From: Eretmocerus hayati
Lineage: Eukaryota > Arthropoda > Insecta > Hymenoptera > Aphelinidae
DNA length: 64,000 nucleotides
Assembly: GCA_029851415.1 (NCBI GenBank)
Contig: CM056743.1
Span: 22,668,905-22,732,904, forward strand
Reading direction: 5' to 3'
Below are positions 11,440 through 21,192 of the stretch, piece by piece (the stretch's first letter is position 1; each line of letters begins with the position of its first letter). The translations under genes were made by a program, and so were the position numbers. The notes beneath the pieces are model-generated. The model was given only the letters and a program-made list of their open reading frames with translations, made no database searches and was not told where the DNA came from.

Positions 11440-14400
11440 TCGTTCTCTGCTCTCAGCAACCACGCGGGTCAGAGCTCAGAGGTCCATCGTCTAGTAGGTG
11501 GATCCGATTTGCACCCCGAGACCCTCCAGTGCATCAGGATGATGCTAATAATGAAGATGACGACAATACAGGTAAATACCAAGTGGAATGTTTTTAAACA
11601 CAACATATTGCGTTGTGCAATCAGGGGAATCTCTAATTTGTGTGTTTGTCTCAGTGCAGAGTCGTCAAAATAACTCCAGCTCTATCCCTATTTCGGAGAG
11701 TCGACGAGGACCTGCTGCATCGCTGAATAAGGCTATCTCGTCGGAAAGCCGAACCGGTGGTGAGCAAGCCGTGGCGGTGGAGACGCAAGCTAGCGTTCAC
11801 AACATTCACGCCGATACCTACTCTACAAGCGGAGATTTCGTTTCAACATCTGATGCTCCTGCCGCTGCTGCAACTGCTACCGCTTGCGCTGTCATCGGTG
11901 TAACCAAGAAAAAACATTATGTGAGTGAAAGTGATTCTAAGAGCACAGATTCGTTGCCTTGTTTAGATGATAATGATATTGACCCCCTTGCGTACCCCAT
12001 CATCACGTGCGATGCCGGAGATGAGAGTAGTAGTTGTAGTGATGGGGATGATGATGTTATGAATTGGTCCATCCAAGCACGCTTGGATGACCACGGCTAC
12101 ATGGATATATCGTATGATGATGATGACGACGCGAGTACTACTCATGGGCAAGAACAAATAGGGAGAGGTAACCGCATACACGTCGACGAGGAGGATGAAT
12201 GGTACGACATTCGTGGCAATGGGGAGCGTTTCGATGTGTCCGAGGATGGGGTGCGTCACGTGCCCCAATTTGGGATCACAGCACGAAGTTTAAAGCTGAG
12301 AATCAACGCACCATCCGTGGAGGAGGCTGATATTAATCCTCTTTTACACTTAGAAGCATCGATTAGGGATATCCACGCGTTCGTTCGCGCGCTAGGGGAT
12401 CGGGACGACTTCATAGGAGTCTCGATCGAGTCTGAATCGTTGAGCCACGGACCAGCAGGCCTGTCATTTAGACCGCTAAAAACTTTCACGTTTGAAGAGT
12501 TGTGGGACCTCATGAGTCAACTGACTCAATCAAACGACGATTTCAATATCGCGGAAACCTTCCGCCTGGAAGTTTTGTTTGTAGAAAATCCCCGCGGCTC
12601 GGGGCGCGTAAAATCGGTAGATTCTGTGAGAAAACGTTCCATGGTCGCAATCCTTAACACTGATAATCTCTGTCTCGCTCGTGCCCTCGTTGTTGGAGAG
12701 TGTCACCTCCGGAAGAACGTAACGGATCCCGCAGATTTCAAAAATGAATGGAAAGCAATCAGAGCTCGCGACCGACCGCTACAGCGAGCACGCGCCCGAG
12801 AGCTCATCCGGGACGCCGGCGTCACGATACCGGCAGATGGAAAGTTCGGCTATCCCGAACTCGAAAGATTTCAAGCATTTTTCAGTCCCAAAGGCATAGC
12901 CATATGTGTTTACTTCCACGGTACTCTGGGTGGGGGTGAAAAACCCTTTTTTGATGGGCGTCGTACGATTGAAGGTCCGATTCGCGGTTGCATAAACTTA
13001 GCTTACAATCACATGGATAGACACTACGACACAATTTTAAATCTCGCTGCGGCGGCAGGAAGTCAATTCTTTTGTAGTAACTGCAATCGATGTTATAATT
13101 ATGTGTCAAATCACACATGTTCTGCAAAATGCGAGCGATGCTTTGTCTCCCCACCTTGTCCGCGAGAGAACGTCGAAGAGCGAAAATGTAATGATTGCCT
13201 CCGTACATTCTTTGGCGATCAATGTTTTGAGAACCACAAGCGAGACGGTTCCTACAAGGCAGGGAACAAACGGGTATGTGAGATAGTGAAAATCTGCTCC
13301 ACGTGTTGCAGTCACTACCACACTCACCGTGGTAGACACGAGTGTGGCATCCATTACTGCAATAATTGCAAATCCAAGCATACGTCGAACGAATTTTGCT
13401 TCATGCAACCAATCTCCATTTCACGCGTCGACGAACGAAAGAAACTGTTCGTGTTTTATGACTTTGAAACGAGACAAGATGATTCGTACAACGGCCACCC
13501 AACAACTACTATACATAAACCGAATTTATGCGTAGCACAGCTCACGTGCGACGATTGCTTAGAGATGGAGGACGTGACGCAGAGATGCGATACCTGTGGC
13601 GTGCGCGATTTCAAATTCACGAAGGACCCTGTTAGAGAGCTACTCGATCTCTGTGTCCGAGAGAGAACGGCGTTCGCGAGAACGATAATAATTGGTCACT
13701 ATGCTGGTGGCTTCGACGCCCAGTTCATTCTCAGAGAGTTGGTGAGGATGCGGAAAGGCGCGCTCCCTCGTCTCGTACTCAACGGGCGCAAAATCATATG
13801 TATGACTGTCGGCAAACGCGTGACGTTCATCGATAGTCTAAACTACTTCCACATGAAACTCAGCGCGCTCCCAGCGGCGTTTGGCATACCTCAAGAGAAG
13901 GGGTATTTCCCTCATCTCTTTAATACAGCAGCAAACGCTGATCACGATGATCTGGGGCTGCCACACGTAAAATTTTACGCGCCGGAGTCTATGTCAATGA
14001 AAGAACGAGAATCATTTCTCAAGTGGTACCACAGTGTCCCAGCAGATTATCCCTTCAACTTACAAAAAGAATTATACAAGTACTGTAGGATGGACGTTGA
14101 AATTTTGCGCAGGGCTTGTTTGCGATTTAAACGGATATTCGAGGACGTGGGCAGCGTCTGTCCGTTCTCAGAGGCGTATACAATAGCGGGTGCATGTTCG
14201 GTCGTATACCGAAAACTCTATCTGAGCCCTAATACGATAGGGATTATACCCGTGAATGGCTACCGTCGCAGCCAGAATCATTCGCAAAAAGCCATCGAGT
14301 GGCTTCTCCATTGCGAACGCGTATTCGAGCGCGACATTATCCACGCTGGGCGCGGTCGCGAATACAGGTTACCCGAAGGTTTTCTCGTGGACGGATTTTT

Positions 14401-16228
14401 ACCCCCTATCAACATGCTCGATAGCCGCGGTATAGTTTTTGAGTACGAGGGCTGTTATACACACGGTTGTCCCCGCTGCTTTCCAGACGATAGGGACAGA
14501 CGCATGGCATATGGGATAACGATGGGCGAAGCGTATGAGCGTACAATAGCAAAGCTTCAAAGACTCCGTGACCTCCACTACGAGGTGATCGTCGTGTGGG
14601 AGTGCGAATTCGACCAAACTTTGAAGAACAACTCGGAGATTCGGGAGTATATCCGTGCGAACCCCATAACGAGTAAGATCACGTTAGATCCGAGAGACGC
14701 GTTTTACGGTGGGCGCACAGAAAATTATGTCCCCTTCCATGAAATCCGCGAGAACGAAAAGATCAAATATACGGATATCTGTTCTCTTTATCCGTACGTA
14801 TGCAAACGCGGTAAATTTCCTATTGGACATCCTGTTATATATGTGGGCACCGAAAGTGAGCGATTAACCGGCGTGGGAAACCCGAACAACTTGTCACGCG
14901 TCGAGGGACTGGTAAAATGCACGGTTCTCCCTCCTCGTAATTTGCATATCCCGCTGTTACCCACTAGGATGCACGGCCGCTTGTTGTTTGCGCTATGCAG
15001 ATCGTGTTGTGAGATTATGAACGAAAACGAATGCGATCACGAGACGATATCCGATCGCGTAATCACCGGGACGTGGGTGTCCGCGGAATTAAAAAAAGCC
15101 GTAGATCTGGGTTATAGGGTAACAGAGATTCACGTTATCTGGCAGTACGACACAACAGTTTACGATCCCACAACACGCAGGGGTGGTTTATTCAGCGAGT
15201 ACGTGAACGCGTTCCTCAAGATAAAACAAGAGGCTAGTGGCTGGCCGTCTTCGTGTACGGATGAGGCTTCACGGCGTAAATTTTTGTTGGACTACGAGCG
15301 AGATGAGGGTATCGCCTTGGATGCTCATAAACTCGATTCCCCGAATCCGGGACTGCGCTCTGTGGCTAAGCTCTGCTTGAATTCGCACTGGGGGAAGTTT
15401 GGACAGCGTTCGAACCTAAAACAGACGAGCGTGATTCGCACAAGACAGGCTCTCCTCAAGTTATTGACTCATCCGGAAAAAGAGGTCTCGGACATCCTTC
15501 CTATCAATGATGACATTCTATTCGTTAGCTGGCGTTGCAGAAAAGAGGCCGTGATTCCGGCACCCCATACGAATGTCGTGATCGCCGCGTACACGACAGC
15601 CCAAGCGAGGCTAGTTTTGTACAATTATCTGGAACGTCTCGGCGATCGAATTCTCTACGCCGACACTGACAGCTGCCTCTTCCTTTGTCGTGGAGATGAT
15701 GGTGAATACGAGCCACCATTAGGTAGCCTATTAGGTGACATGACGGATGAACTACAGGGTTATGGTCAAGGGGCATACATCAGTAAGTTCTTATCTATAG
15801 CTCCGAAATCGTATGCATACAGGGTTGTGGTTCCGAGTCGTGAAATAGCTGGAGAACCAAACGTTTTCGAGTGTTGTAAGGTAAAAGGCATAACTTTGAA
15901 TTCTGAGAATTCTTTAAAAATTAATCTCAGTAGTATCGAAAAGTTGCTCGAATATGCATTTCATCCCGGGGAAATAAACAACGGCCGTGGTACTGGGGGA
16001 AAACGTAGTGATCATAACACTGATCAAAATGATGATGATGGGTATGCATGCAACGGGGGTCAGAATGCCGATTGCATCAATTTAAATTTTAGAGCAATCC
16101 GACGTACTGTTCTACATGAAGTTGTCACGCGTAACGAGTCAAAAACTTGTAGCGTTGTTTTAAAAAAACGTCGTTATCTCTCTAAATCGAAATCTGTGCC
16201 CTTTGGATATAGCATAAGATACGAATAA
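10899..16228 (+). CDS. polB: Protein-primed family B DNA polymerase, two exons
   Basis: Replicates the element by protein priming, as in adenoviruses. Exon 1 (10899-11571) is very acidic with long Asp runs. A consensus intron (11572-11654, GTAAAT...CAG) joins it in frame to exon 2 (11655-16228), predicting about 1,748 residues. Landmarks: a cysteine/histidine-rich zinc-binding-like stretch (about 700-805); exonuclease motif I FYDFE (D827, E829); motif II GGFD (D912); an ExoIII-like YCRMD; motif A DICSLYP (D1265); motif B KLCLNSHWGKFG (from K1463); motif C YADTDS (D1561, D1563). All catalytic acids are present. The part of exon 2 before residue 500 is acidic and not recognisable; it may hold the terminal-protein function. 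An unspliced reading from the ATG at 11588 would start in the intron, so I prefer the spliced form. Confidence 0.93.
11572..11654 (+). other. polB: Intron of the polymerase gene
   Basis: The donor is G|GTAAAT, and the acceptor is a T-rich tract ending gtctcag. The length is 83 bp, and removing it fuses the acidic exon in frame with the polymerase exon. The frame happens to be open through most of the intron from an ATG at 11588, which is why unspliced prediction misplaces the start. Confidence 0.8.
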
Positions 16229-16229
16229 A
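16224..16229 (+). terminator. Polyadenylation signal of polB
   Basis: AATAAA overlaps the TAA stop codon of the polymerase gene. No other AATAAA was seen until after the protease gene, so transcripts of polB and of the downstream block probably end at separate sites. Confidence 0.55.
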
Positions 16230-16559
16230 TGATTTTAGACGTAAGAATATGTAAAATATTGTATTGAAAATACTCCCTTGCTATGTTAATGATTAAAACA
16301 TTTTCCTATACACGACATTTAGTTTGAATTCAGATTTATTCATTCCAAGATACAGGTTTTGATCTCATAGTGCTTGACATTGCCACCACCACCACCACCG
16401 GCACTCAGGCTGTTGCGACGATGACAATCTAAATGCGTCGCGGTCGGGGGCAAGCTGATTCTCCCCCCACCATGCGGTGAGGGACAGAATCAGCTTATCC
16501 TCGCGGTGGTAAGCTTGTGAGCGGCACGCTACAAGCTCACATGTAGCGTGCCGCTGACC

Positions 16560-16590
<31 letters not shown>

Positions 16591-16721
16591 GTCATCCCCG
16601 CTACCGGGACAAGTCTCGTGTTTGGACGAGTAGCTTGCCTCGTCATCGTGCGAGTTTCTCGCGTCGTTTACCGCTTGCTTGTGATATAATCTCGGTGCCG
16701 CTCGTATTCGTCGTCATCGAC
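16229..16721 (+). promoter_or_regulatory. Spacer with two hairpins upstream of the packaging/capsid block
   Basis: This gap of about 490 bp holds two inverted repeats. The first has arms aagctgattct (16452-16462) and agaatcagctt (16486-16496). The second has 14-bp perfect arms (16520-16533 and 16542-16555) around an 8-nt loop. A CCG repeat (16558-16590) follows, then a TATAAT at 16684. The longer frame across the CCG repeat would add a proline tract to the ATPase but lacks family support. The region probably contains the promoter of the late block. Confidence 0.5.
16520..16555. repeat. Perfect hairpin, 14-bp arms
   Basis: Arms agcggcacgctaca and tgtagcgtgccgct surround the loop agctcaca. It lies just upstream of the CCG run and about 170 bp before the ATPase start. 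It could be a regulatory RNA structure or a protein-binding site. Confidence 0.75.
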
Positions 16722-17378
16722 ATGGATGTGAGATGGGTCCATCCTTTCACTTGTATGATTGGAGGCCCGACAAAGAGTGGTAAAACGGTATGGGTTCAAC
16801 GTTTTCTCGCTCAGCTCCCGCTCATGGTGGATACAGACATCCAACGCGTATTATTCTACTACACCGAATGGCAAGAGTCCTATAGATCCAAGTTCAAACT
16901 CGGAAACGGGAGGAGTATAGAGTTCCGCGAAGGTTTACCACAAGTGGAAGACTATTCGAGTGACAATGACACGCCAAAACTCGTAATCCTCGACGACTTG
17001 ATGCGCGAGTCAACTGGAAATATCGTTCTCGATTTGTTCACTAAAATATCGCATCACCGGAGTTTGAGCGTCATATACATCACGCAAAATATCTTCTACA
17101 AAGGCTCGAATCAGCGCGATCTATCACTCAACACGGGCTATCTGGTGCTGTTTAAGAACCCCCGAGATCGATCGCAAGTACGCTACCTCGCGCGTCAAAT
17201 CTATCCCGACAATCCCAAATTTATCGTGGAAGCGTACACGGATGCATGCAGTCGACCACACGGCTATCTACTATTTGATCTGCATCAAAGAACCCCGGAG
17301 GATTTTCGTTTTCGCGCTTGCATCTTCCCCGATGATGTCACGCAATACGTATACTTACCTAAAAAACGCTCGAGATAG
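16722..17378 (+). CDS. FtsK/A32-like genome-packaging ATPase
   Basis: Pumps DNA into the capsid. From the ATG at 16722 the protein is 218 residues. Walker A is GGPTKSGKT (14-22, K21), and Walker B is LVILDD (87-92). A sensor-like ITQN segment follows at about residue 123. Size and order fit Polinton and A32-type packaging ATPases. A longer in-frame read to 16548 adds a polyproline-coding CCG repeat and is less likely to be protein. It heads the closely packed plus-strand block; the next gene starts 52 nt after its stop. Confidence 0.92.
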   Translation: MDVRWVHPFTCMIGGPTKSGKTVWVQRFLAQLPLMVDTDIQRVLFYYTEWQESYRSKFKLGNGRSIEFREGLPQVEDYSSDNDTPKLVILDDLMRESTGNIVLDLFTKISHHRSLSVIYITQNIFYKGSNQRDLSLNTGYLVLFKNPRDRSQVRYLARQIYPDNPKFIVEAYTDACSRPHGYLLFDLHQRTPEDFRFRACIFPDDVTQYVYLPKKRSR

Positions 17379-17430
17379 TCAGATAGCCGCGTATCTGCTG
17401 TTGTGGTCGACTCGCAGTCACGACGCGACC

Positions 17431-17841
17431 ATGGCCCCGGAAGCATCGAGCAGCAGCAGCAGCAGCTCATCAGCGCGACCTTTCTCCAAGAAGCAGATTG
17501 CTTTGCTGAGCGCTCTGTGTCATGCCAATCAGCAGCAAAGACTCGCTCTCATACGTACAGCCGATAAAAATTTGATAAAGAGTATATGTGAGTGTGCTCT
17601 CAACGTTTTACAAGGTGTTGTAGATCTGAAGGGTAGTCAAGGCAAGCAGTTGCGGCGGCACAGATTAGTATTACGGAAGCTCGCGCATAGATCTCCAACG
17701 AGCACGGTTCGCGGCAGCTCGTGGATGAGTAAGAAGCGTGCTATTATACAAAGCGGTGGATCCTTCTTGCCCATTCTCCTAGCGCCAGTGCTAGAGGCTG
17801 TATTATCACGAATACTAACAGGAGGTGAGAAATCGTCATGA
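17431..17841 (+). CDS. Conserved small Polinton protein (basic, GG motif)
   Basis: From the ATG in gaccATGG the protein has 136 residues. A serine run from an AGC repeat (about 17447-17466) comes first, then a helical basic region, an RRHR...LRKLA segment and a C-terminal QSGGSFLPILLAPVLEAVL stretch that could insert in membranes or act like an adenoviral core peptide. From memory, proteins with this layout are common in animal Polintons, but their role is not settled. The longer frame back to 17242 overlaps the ATPase and is an artefact. The TGA overlaps the next start (ATGA). Confidence 0.75.
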   Translation: MAPEASSSSSSSSSARPFSKKQIALLSALCHANQQQRLALIRTADKNLIKSICECALNVLQGVVDLKGSQGKQLRRHRLVLRKLAHRSPTSTVRGSSWMSKKRAIIQSGGSFLPILLAPVLEAVLSRILTGGEKSS

Positions 17842-18674
17842 ATCACGCGCGGAGAATGGTAATCGTGCCCGAAGAGACGCTTTCGAGACTGCGGATAAGT
17901 GTCCCAACGGCTACGGCTGTATCAGCAAGTACCGGTGATAGCACTACGGCAAATGTCACGCACGACTCCATGCAGACAGTGGGTGGCGAGGCATCGTCTC
18001 GACTCGATTCCGAGATGTTTGAACTCATGAACTCGAAAGATATCACAGATGAACGAGAAAAGTGCGTAAAATATCTACAAATTTTACGACGTTATCTATA
18101 TTTCAAAGACAAAGAAAGGCACAGCGAATTCATGTCGAGGCTCGATGGCGATGACGAAAGCGATGCCTCTGCGATAGCAAGATTGACCGAAGATAGGATA
18201 ATTGAAAATCTGCCTGTAGCCCACGCGGAGCATGCGCGCTCGTTACTTCGGCACTGGCTGAGCTTCGAGCCGGATCGGTTCAAATGGAACGACAAAGGTA
18301 ACGTCATAATTGATGGTACGGTTGTGCCGCAGTCTAATATCGTCGAGTTGCTCGCACACGTTGTGAAAAAGAGTGGAAGGACAAACAAACCACCTGTCGG
18401 CCAGTTAGAATTTGCTAAATTCATCGGGACGTCTGCGACACCGGTGAATCTCATCGGAAACTTGGACATATTGGAGACGGCCAAAAGATTATCAGAACCC
18501 ATGAGAAAGCCGTCAAAACGTAGGCGACATCAGCAGCAGCAGCAGCCCGGGACTAGCCCGACTCCTCAGCCCAGTGCCAAATTCAGATTGGTTGAGAACG
18601 TGCAGTCATCTACACCTGGTCAGCGATTGACAAGAAACGGTACAAGAAAGAGGTGGTTAAACTACAAGATCTAA
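17838..18674 (+). CDS. Conserved Polinton protein of unknown function
   Basis: 278 residues, starting at an ATG that overlaps the previous stop (ATGA), which implies coupled translation. The N-terminus reads as a V(I)VPEETLSRL motif. A helical middle is followed by an RHWLSF...VIIDGTVVPQSNIVELL segment at about 138-175, then a basic Gln-rich tail with a KRRRH patch and a CAG repeat near 18531-18544. I recall similar proteins beside the integrase in many animal Polintons; they have no assigned activity. It may be a virion or DNA-binding protein, which is only inference. The integrase ATG follows its stop after 2 nt. Confidence 0.75.
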   Translation: MNHARRMVIVPEETLSRLRISVPTATAVSASTGDSTTANVTHDSMQTVGGEASSRLDSEMFELMNSKDITDEREKCVKYLQILRRYLYFKDKERHSEFMSRLDGDDESDASAIARLTEDRIIENLPVAHAEHARSLLRHWLSFEPDRFKWNDKGNVIIDGTVVPQSNIVELLAHVVKKSGRTNKPPVGQLEFAKFIGTSATPVNLIGNLDILETAKRLSEPMRKPSKRRRHQQQQQPGTSPTPQPSAKFRLVENVQSSTPGQRLTRNGTRKRWLNYKI

Positions 18675-18676
18675 AT

Positions 18677-19819
18677 ATGACGCGTTCAAAGGGGCGCGAG
18701 AAAGGTATCGATTACGGTTCACAGTACTACGATCCAGATCTCGAGGTCGGCTACGCTGGTGCTCGAAATCTCATACGTGTCAATACCCAAGGGAAGCCCG
18801 TGAAGGAGAAATCGCGAGAGAAATACCGAATATACTCATGGCTGAGCAATCAAGATGCGTACACTCTTCACAGACCGATCAGACACCGATTTCCCCGACT
18901 TCATTACAACGTTACAAATATAGATGATGTCTGGGAGGCAGACCTCAGTCAATTGACTTCTCTGAAGAGTGAAAATGATGGTTACACGTATCTTCTGGTC
19001 GTCATTGATGTACTGAGCAAATATGTGTGGGTTGAAGTGCTCAAAGATAAATCGACTGGAACCGTTGCTAAAGCATTCGAGGCGATCCTCGAGAGAGCTC
19101 AGGGGCGCAAGCCCATACTGCTGCAGACCGATAAAGGGACAGAATTCACAGGTAGTCCTATGCAAAGGTTGCTCGAGAAACACTCTATACGGTTCAGAAC
19201 GAGTCGCTCGCCGGATGTGAAGTGTAGTATAGTAGAGCGCGCGCAAAAAACAATCAAGGAACGCGTATGGCGCTACTTCACTCATGCCAACACCCAAAGA
19301 TATATAGATGTCATACAGAAAATCATTCAAGGGTACAATCATACTAGACACTCAACGATCGCTATGAAACCCGTGGATGTTACCCTGTTCAATGCGCGCC
19401 AAGCACTCCTCAACACGCGCCAAGGTCGACTCTGGAAAAGCAAGAGGAAGACATGTGTAGCACCTAAATACCACGTGGGTGATTTGGTGCGTATCAGTCG
19501 CTCCAAAGGAACCTTCGAGAAAGGATACATGAAGAATTTTTCGGAGGAGTGCTTCAAAATTGCACGCGTGTCGTTCCGGCAGGGTCTTTACACTTACGAA
19601 ATCACCGACTTGGACGGTGCGCTGATTGACGGATTCTTCTACAACGAAGAATTGGCTTTAGTTGGCAAAGAGCGCTTCGAAGCAGACAAGGAATTCCGGG
19701 TAGAGCGCATTATACGTAGCAAAGGTCGTGGTGTCAATAGACAAGTTTTGGTGAAGTGGATCGGTTGGCCCGACAAATTCAACAGCTGGATAAAAGCATC
19801 GGAATTAAAATCGATTTAA
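18677..19819 (+). CDS. int: Retroviral-type integrase with chromodomain
   Basis: Joins element ends to host DNA. From the ATG at 18677 the protein has 380 residues; a longer frame starts at GTG and is not used. The catalytic triad is D89 (WEADLSQL), D152 (QTDKGTEF) and E187 (SIVERAQK), with 34 residues between the last two. An SH3-like DNA-binding region follows (about 255-325), then a C-terminal chromodomain (about 338-380) with RVERII, VLVKWIGW and the tryptophan of NSW. Chromodomains can steer integration to marked chromatin. All three acidic residues are intact. Confidence 0.95.
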   Translation: MTRSKGREKGIDYGSQYYDPDLEVGYAGARNLIRVNTQGKPVKEKSREKYRIYSWLSNQDAYTLHRPIRHRFPRLHYNVTNIDDVWEADLSQLTSLKSENDGYTYLLVVIDVLSKYVWVEVLKDKSTGTVAKAFEAILERAQGRKPILLQTDKGTEFTGSPMQRLLEKHSIRFRTSRSPDVKCSIVERAQKTIKERVWRYFTHANTQRYIDVIQKIIQGYNHTRHSTIAMKPVDVTLFNARQALLNTRQGRLWKSKRKTCVAPKYHVGDLVRISRSKGTFEKGYMKNFSEECFKIARVSFRQGLYTYEITDLDGALIDGFFYNEELALVGKERFEADKEFRVERIIRSKGRGVNRQVLVKWIGWPDKFNSWIKASELKSI

Positions 19820-19833
19820 ATTGAACAGCGAGG

Positions 19834-20631
19834 ATGTCCGACGCTATGATGGATGACTTTTACCTCGTTTTGCCGAGCAACAGTAGCATGGTGTATTACC
19901 CCGAGAACACCACCACCTGTTTCACGACGCATCTGAATAGGGAGATTCGATTGAATGGCAATTGGTCGGTCGGTTTGGCTGAAATTCATATACCATGTAC
20001 CATGACGCACCTGCAAAAGGATGAAGCCGATTTTTATTTCAACGCATTCGCAGATACCGATGAGCACGAGGATCAAATCTTGTCTATTCCCTACGGTGTG
20101 TATGAAAATATTGAGCAACTCGCTAGCGAAATCAACAGCGCGCACGAATTGAACGGACATCTCAGTGTAGAACCAACAGTCAATCCAAAGGGTTTTTACA
20201 TGATCAAACGTGTATGCGTGTGCGCGGATAGTCATTATTTAATTTTGAGTGAAAAGTTGCGACGAGTCTTTGGTTTTGACGAACGCTTAGAGGCGATGCA
20301 GACGACCTCCAAGCGAACAGAAATCGTCGGCGAGAGACCAGCGTGTATCTCTCGCTGTTTGTGTGATCAGCTATACGTCTACACGGACATATGTGAGCCT
20401 TACACAGTCGGTGATACACAGGCTTCTCTATTACGAATAGTATCGCTAGAGAATTCAAAATACAGGTTTGGATCGAACGTGGTCAGACAGTTCGCACCCA
20501 TCCATTATGTACCGCTCATGCATCACACCTTCCAGAGCATCGTGATAGATATAAGGAATCAGCTCGGGCAGAGCGTGCCATTCGAGTACGGAACGCTGAC
20601 GGTTACGCTTCACTTCCGCCGCGAACGATGA
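19834..20631 (+). CDS. Polinton minor capsid (penton) protein
   Basis: 265 residues; the ATG lies 14 nt after the integrase stop. Family landmarks are DFYLVLPSNSSM at the N-terminus, GNWSVGLAEIHIP, QLYVYTDICEP...VGDTQASLLRIV, HYVPLMHHTF and a C-terminal VPFEYGTLTVTLHFRR. In Polintons this protein forms the pentameric vertex of a predicted icosahedral capsid with a jelly-roll fold. Length is typical and I see no break. Confidence 0.9.
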   Translation: MSDAMMDDFYLVLPSNSSMVYYPENTTTCFTTHLNREIRLNGNWSVGLAEIHIPCTMTHLQKDEADFYFNAFADTDEHEDQILSIPYGVYENIEQLASEINSAHELNGHLSVEPTVNPKGFYMIKRVCVCADSHYLILSEKLRRVFGFDERLEAMQTTSKRTEIVGERPACISRCLCDQLYVYTDICEPYTVGDTQASLLRIVSLENSKYRFGSNVVRQFAPIHYVPLMHHTFQSIVIDIRNQLGQSVPFEYGTLTVTLHFRRER

Positions 20632-20649
20632 GAGACATGAGCTTCCATC

Positions 20650-21183
20650 ATGAGCCATTACATTCACTATTACAGTGAGCAGGTGGGCGGCAGTAACAGA
20701 GGTGTGAGAAATGTTTTCGCTGGCTCGGCATATCAACGTGGCTCCGGTGTTGGTAGTTTCTTGGGATCTCTCTTCAGACACGTGGTGCCCTACTTGACGA
20801 GTGGAGCTAAAGCTGTTGGGAAGGAAGCAATACGTGCAGGACTGAACGTGTTTGACGACGTGGCTGCAAACGATATAAATATCAGGGAATCTTTGAAGGC
20901 CAGATCGCGTGAATCTGCGAAGAAATTGGGTAAGAAGGCATTCAATAAGGCGCGCACGATGATGAAGGGTTCCGGTTATAAGTCTGCCACGCTGAGGAGA
21001 AGGCGACAGTCCAAGCGTGGCCGCGCTGGTTCTAGTATCTCGTCGCGTGGTCGGAAGAAAGCATCGACAACCAAAAAACGTGTCAAGCGTCGCACGAGCT
21101 CGGGTGTTACGAAGAAACAGAAACGACGCACAACAACGAAGAGAAGAGTGAGACCGATAACTGACATTTTTGGTCCACGATAA
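20650..21183 (+). CDS. Basic virion core-like protein
   Basis: 177 residues, starting 18 nt after the minor capsid stop. An N-terminal glycine-rich segment (GSGVGSFLGSLF) leads into a helix (HVVPYLTSGAKAVGKEAIRAG), then a very Lys/Arg/Ser-rich tail ending TDIFGPR. The layout resembles the Polinton protein often compared with adenovirus core or pVI-type proteins. Such proteins bind DNA or membrane and are processed by the viral protease; I infer the same here. Its place between the two capsid genes is typical. Confidence 0.8.
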   Translation: MSHYIHYYSEQVGGSNRGVRNVFAGSAYQRGSGVGSFLGSLFRHVVPYLTSGAKAVGKEAIRAGLNVFDDVAANDINIRESLKARSRESAKKLGKKAFNKARTMMKGSGYKSATLRRRRQSKRGRAGSSISSRGRKKASTTKKRVKRRTSSGVTKKQKRRTTTKRRVRPITDIFGPR

Positions 21184-21192
21184 GTGGTCAAG

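Noticed and set aside
11187..11459. Minus-strand polyvaline frame opposite the acidic exon
   Set aside because: It is the antisense shadow of GAC repeats in the polymerase exon.
11588..11654. Polymerase start at 11588
   Set aside because: This ATG lies inside a consensus intron. Splicing to the acidic exon keeps frame and gives a better start in 10899.
16548..16721. N-terminal polyproline extension of the ATPase
   Set aside because: It is the translation of a CCG microsatellite and of upstream spacer with a TATA-like sequence. The family start fits the ATG at 16722.
17242..17430. N-terminal extension of the 136-residue gene into the ATPase frame
   Set aside because: It overlaps the ATPase coding region in another frame and lacks family features. 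The ATG at 17431 has better context.
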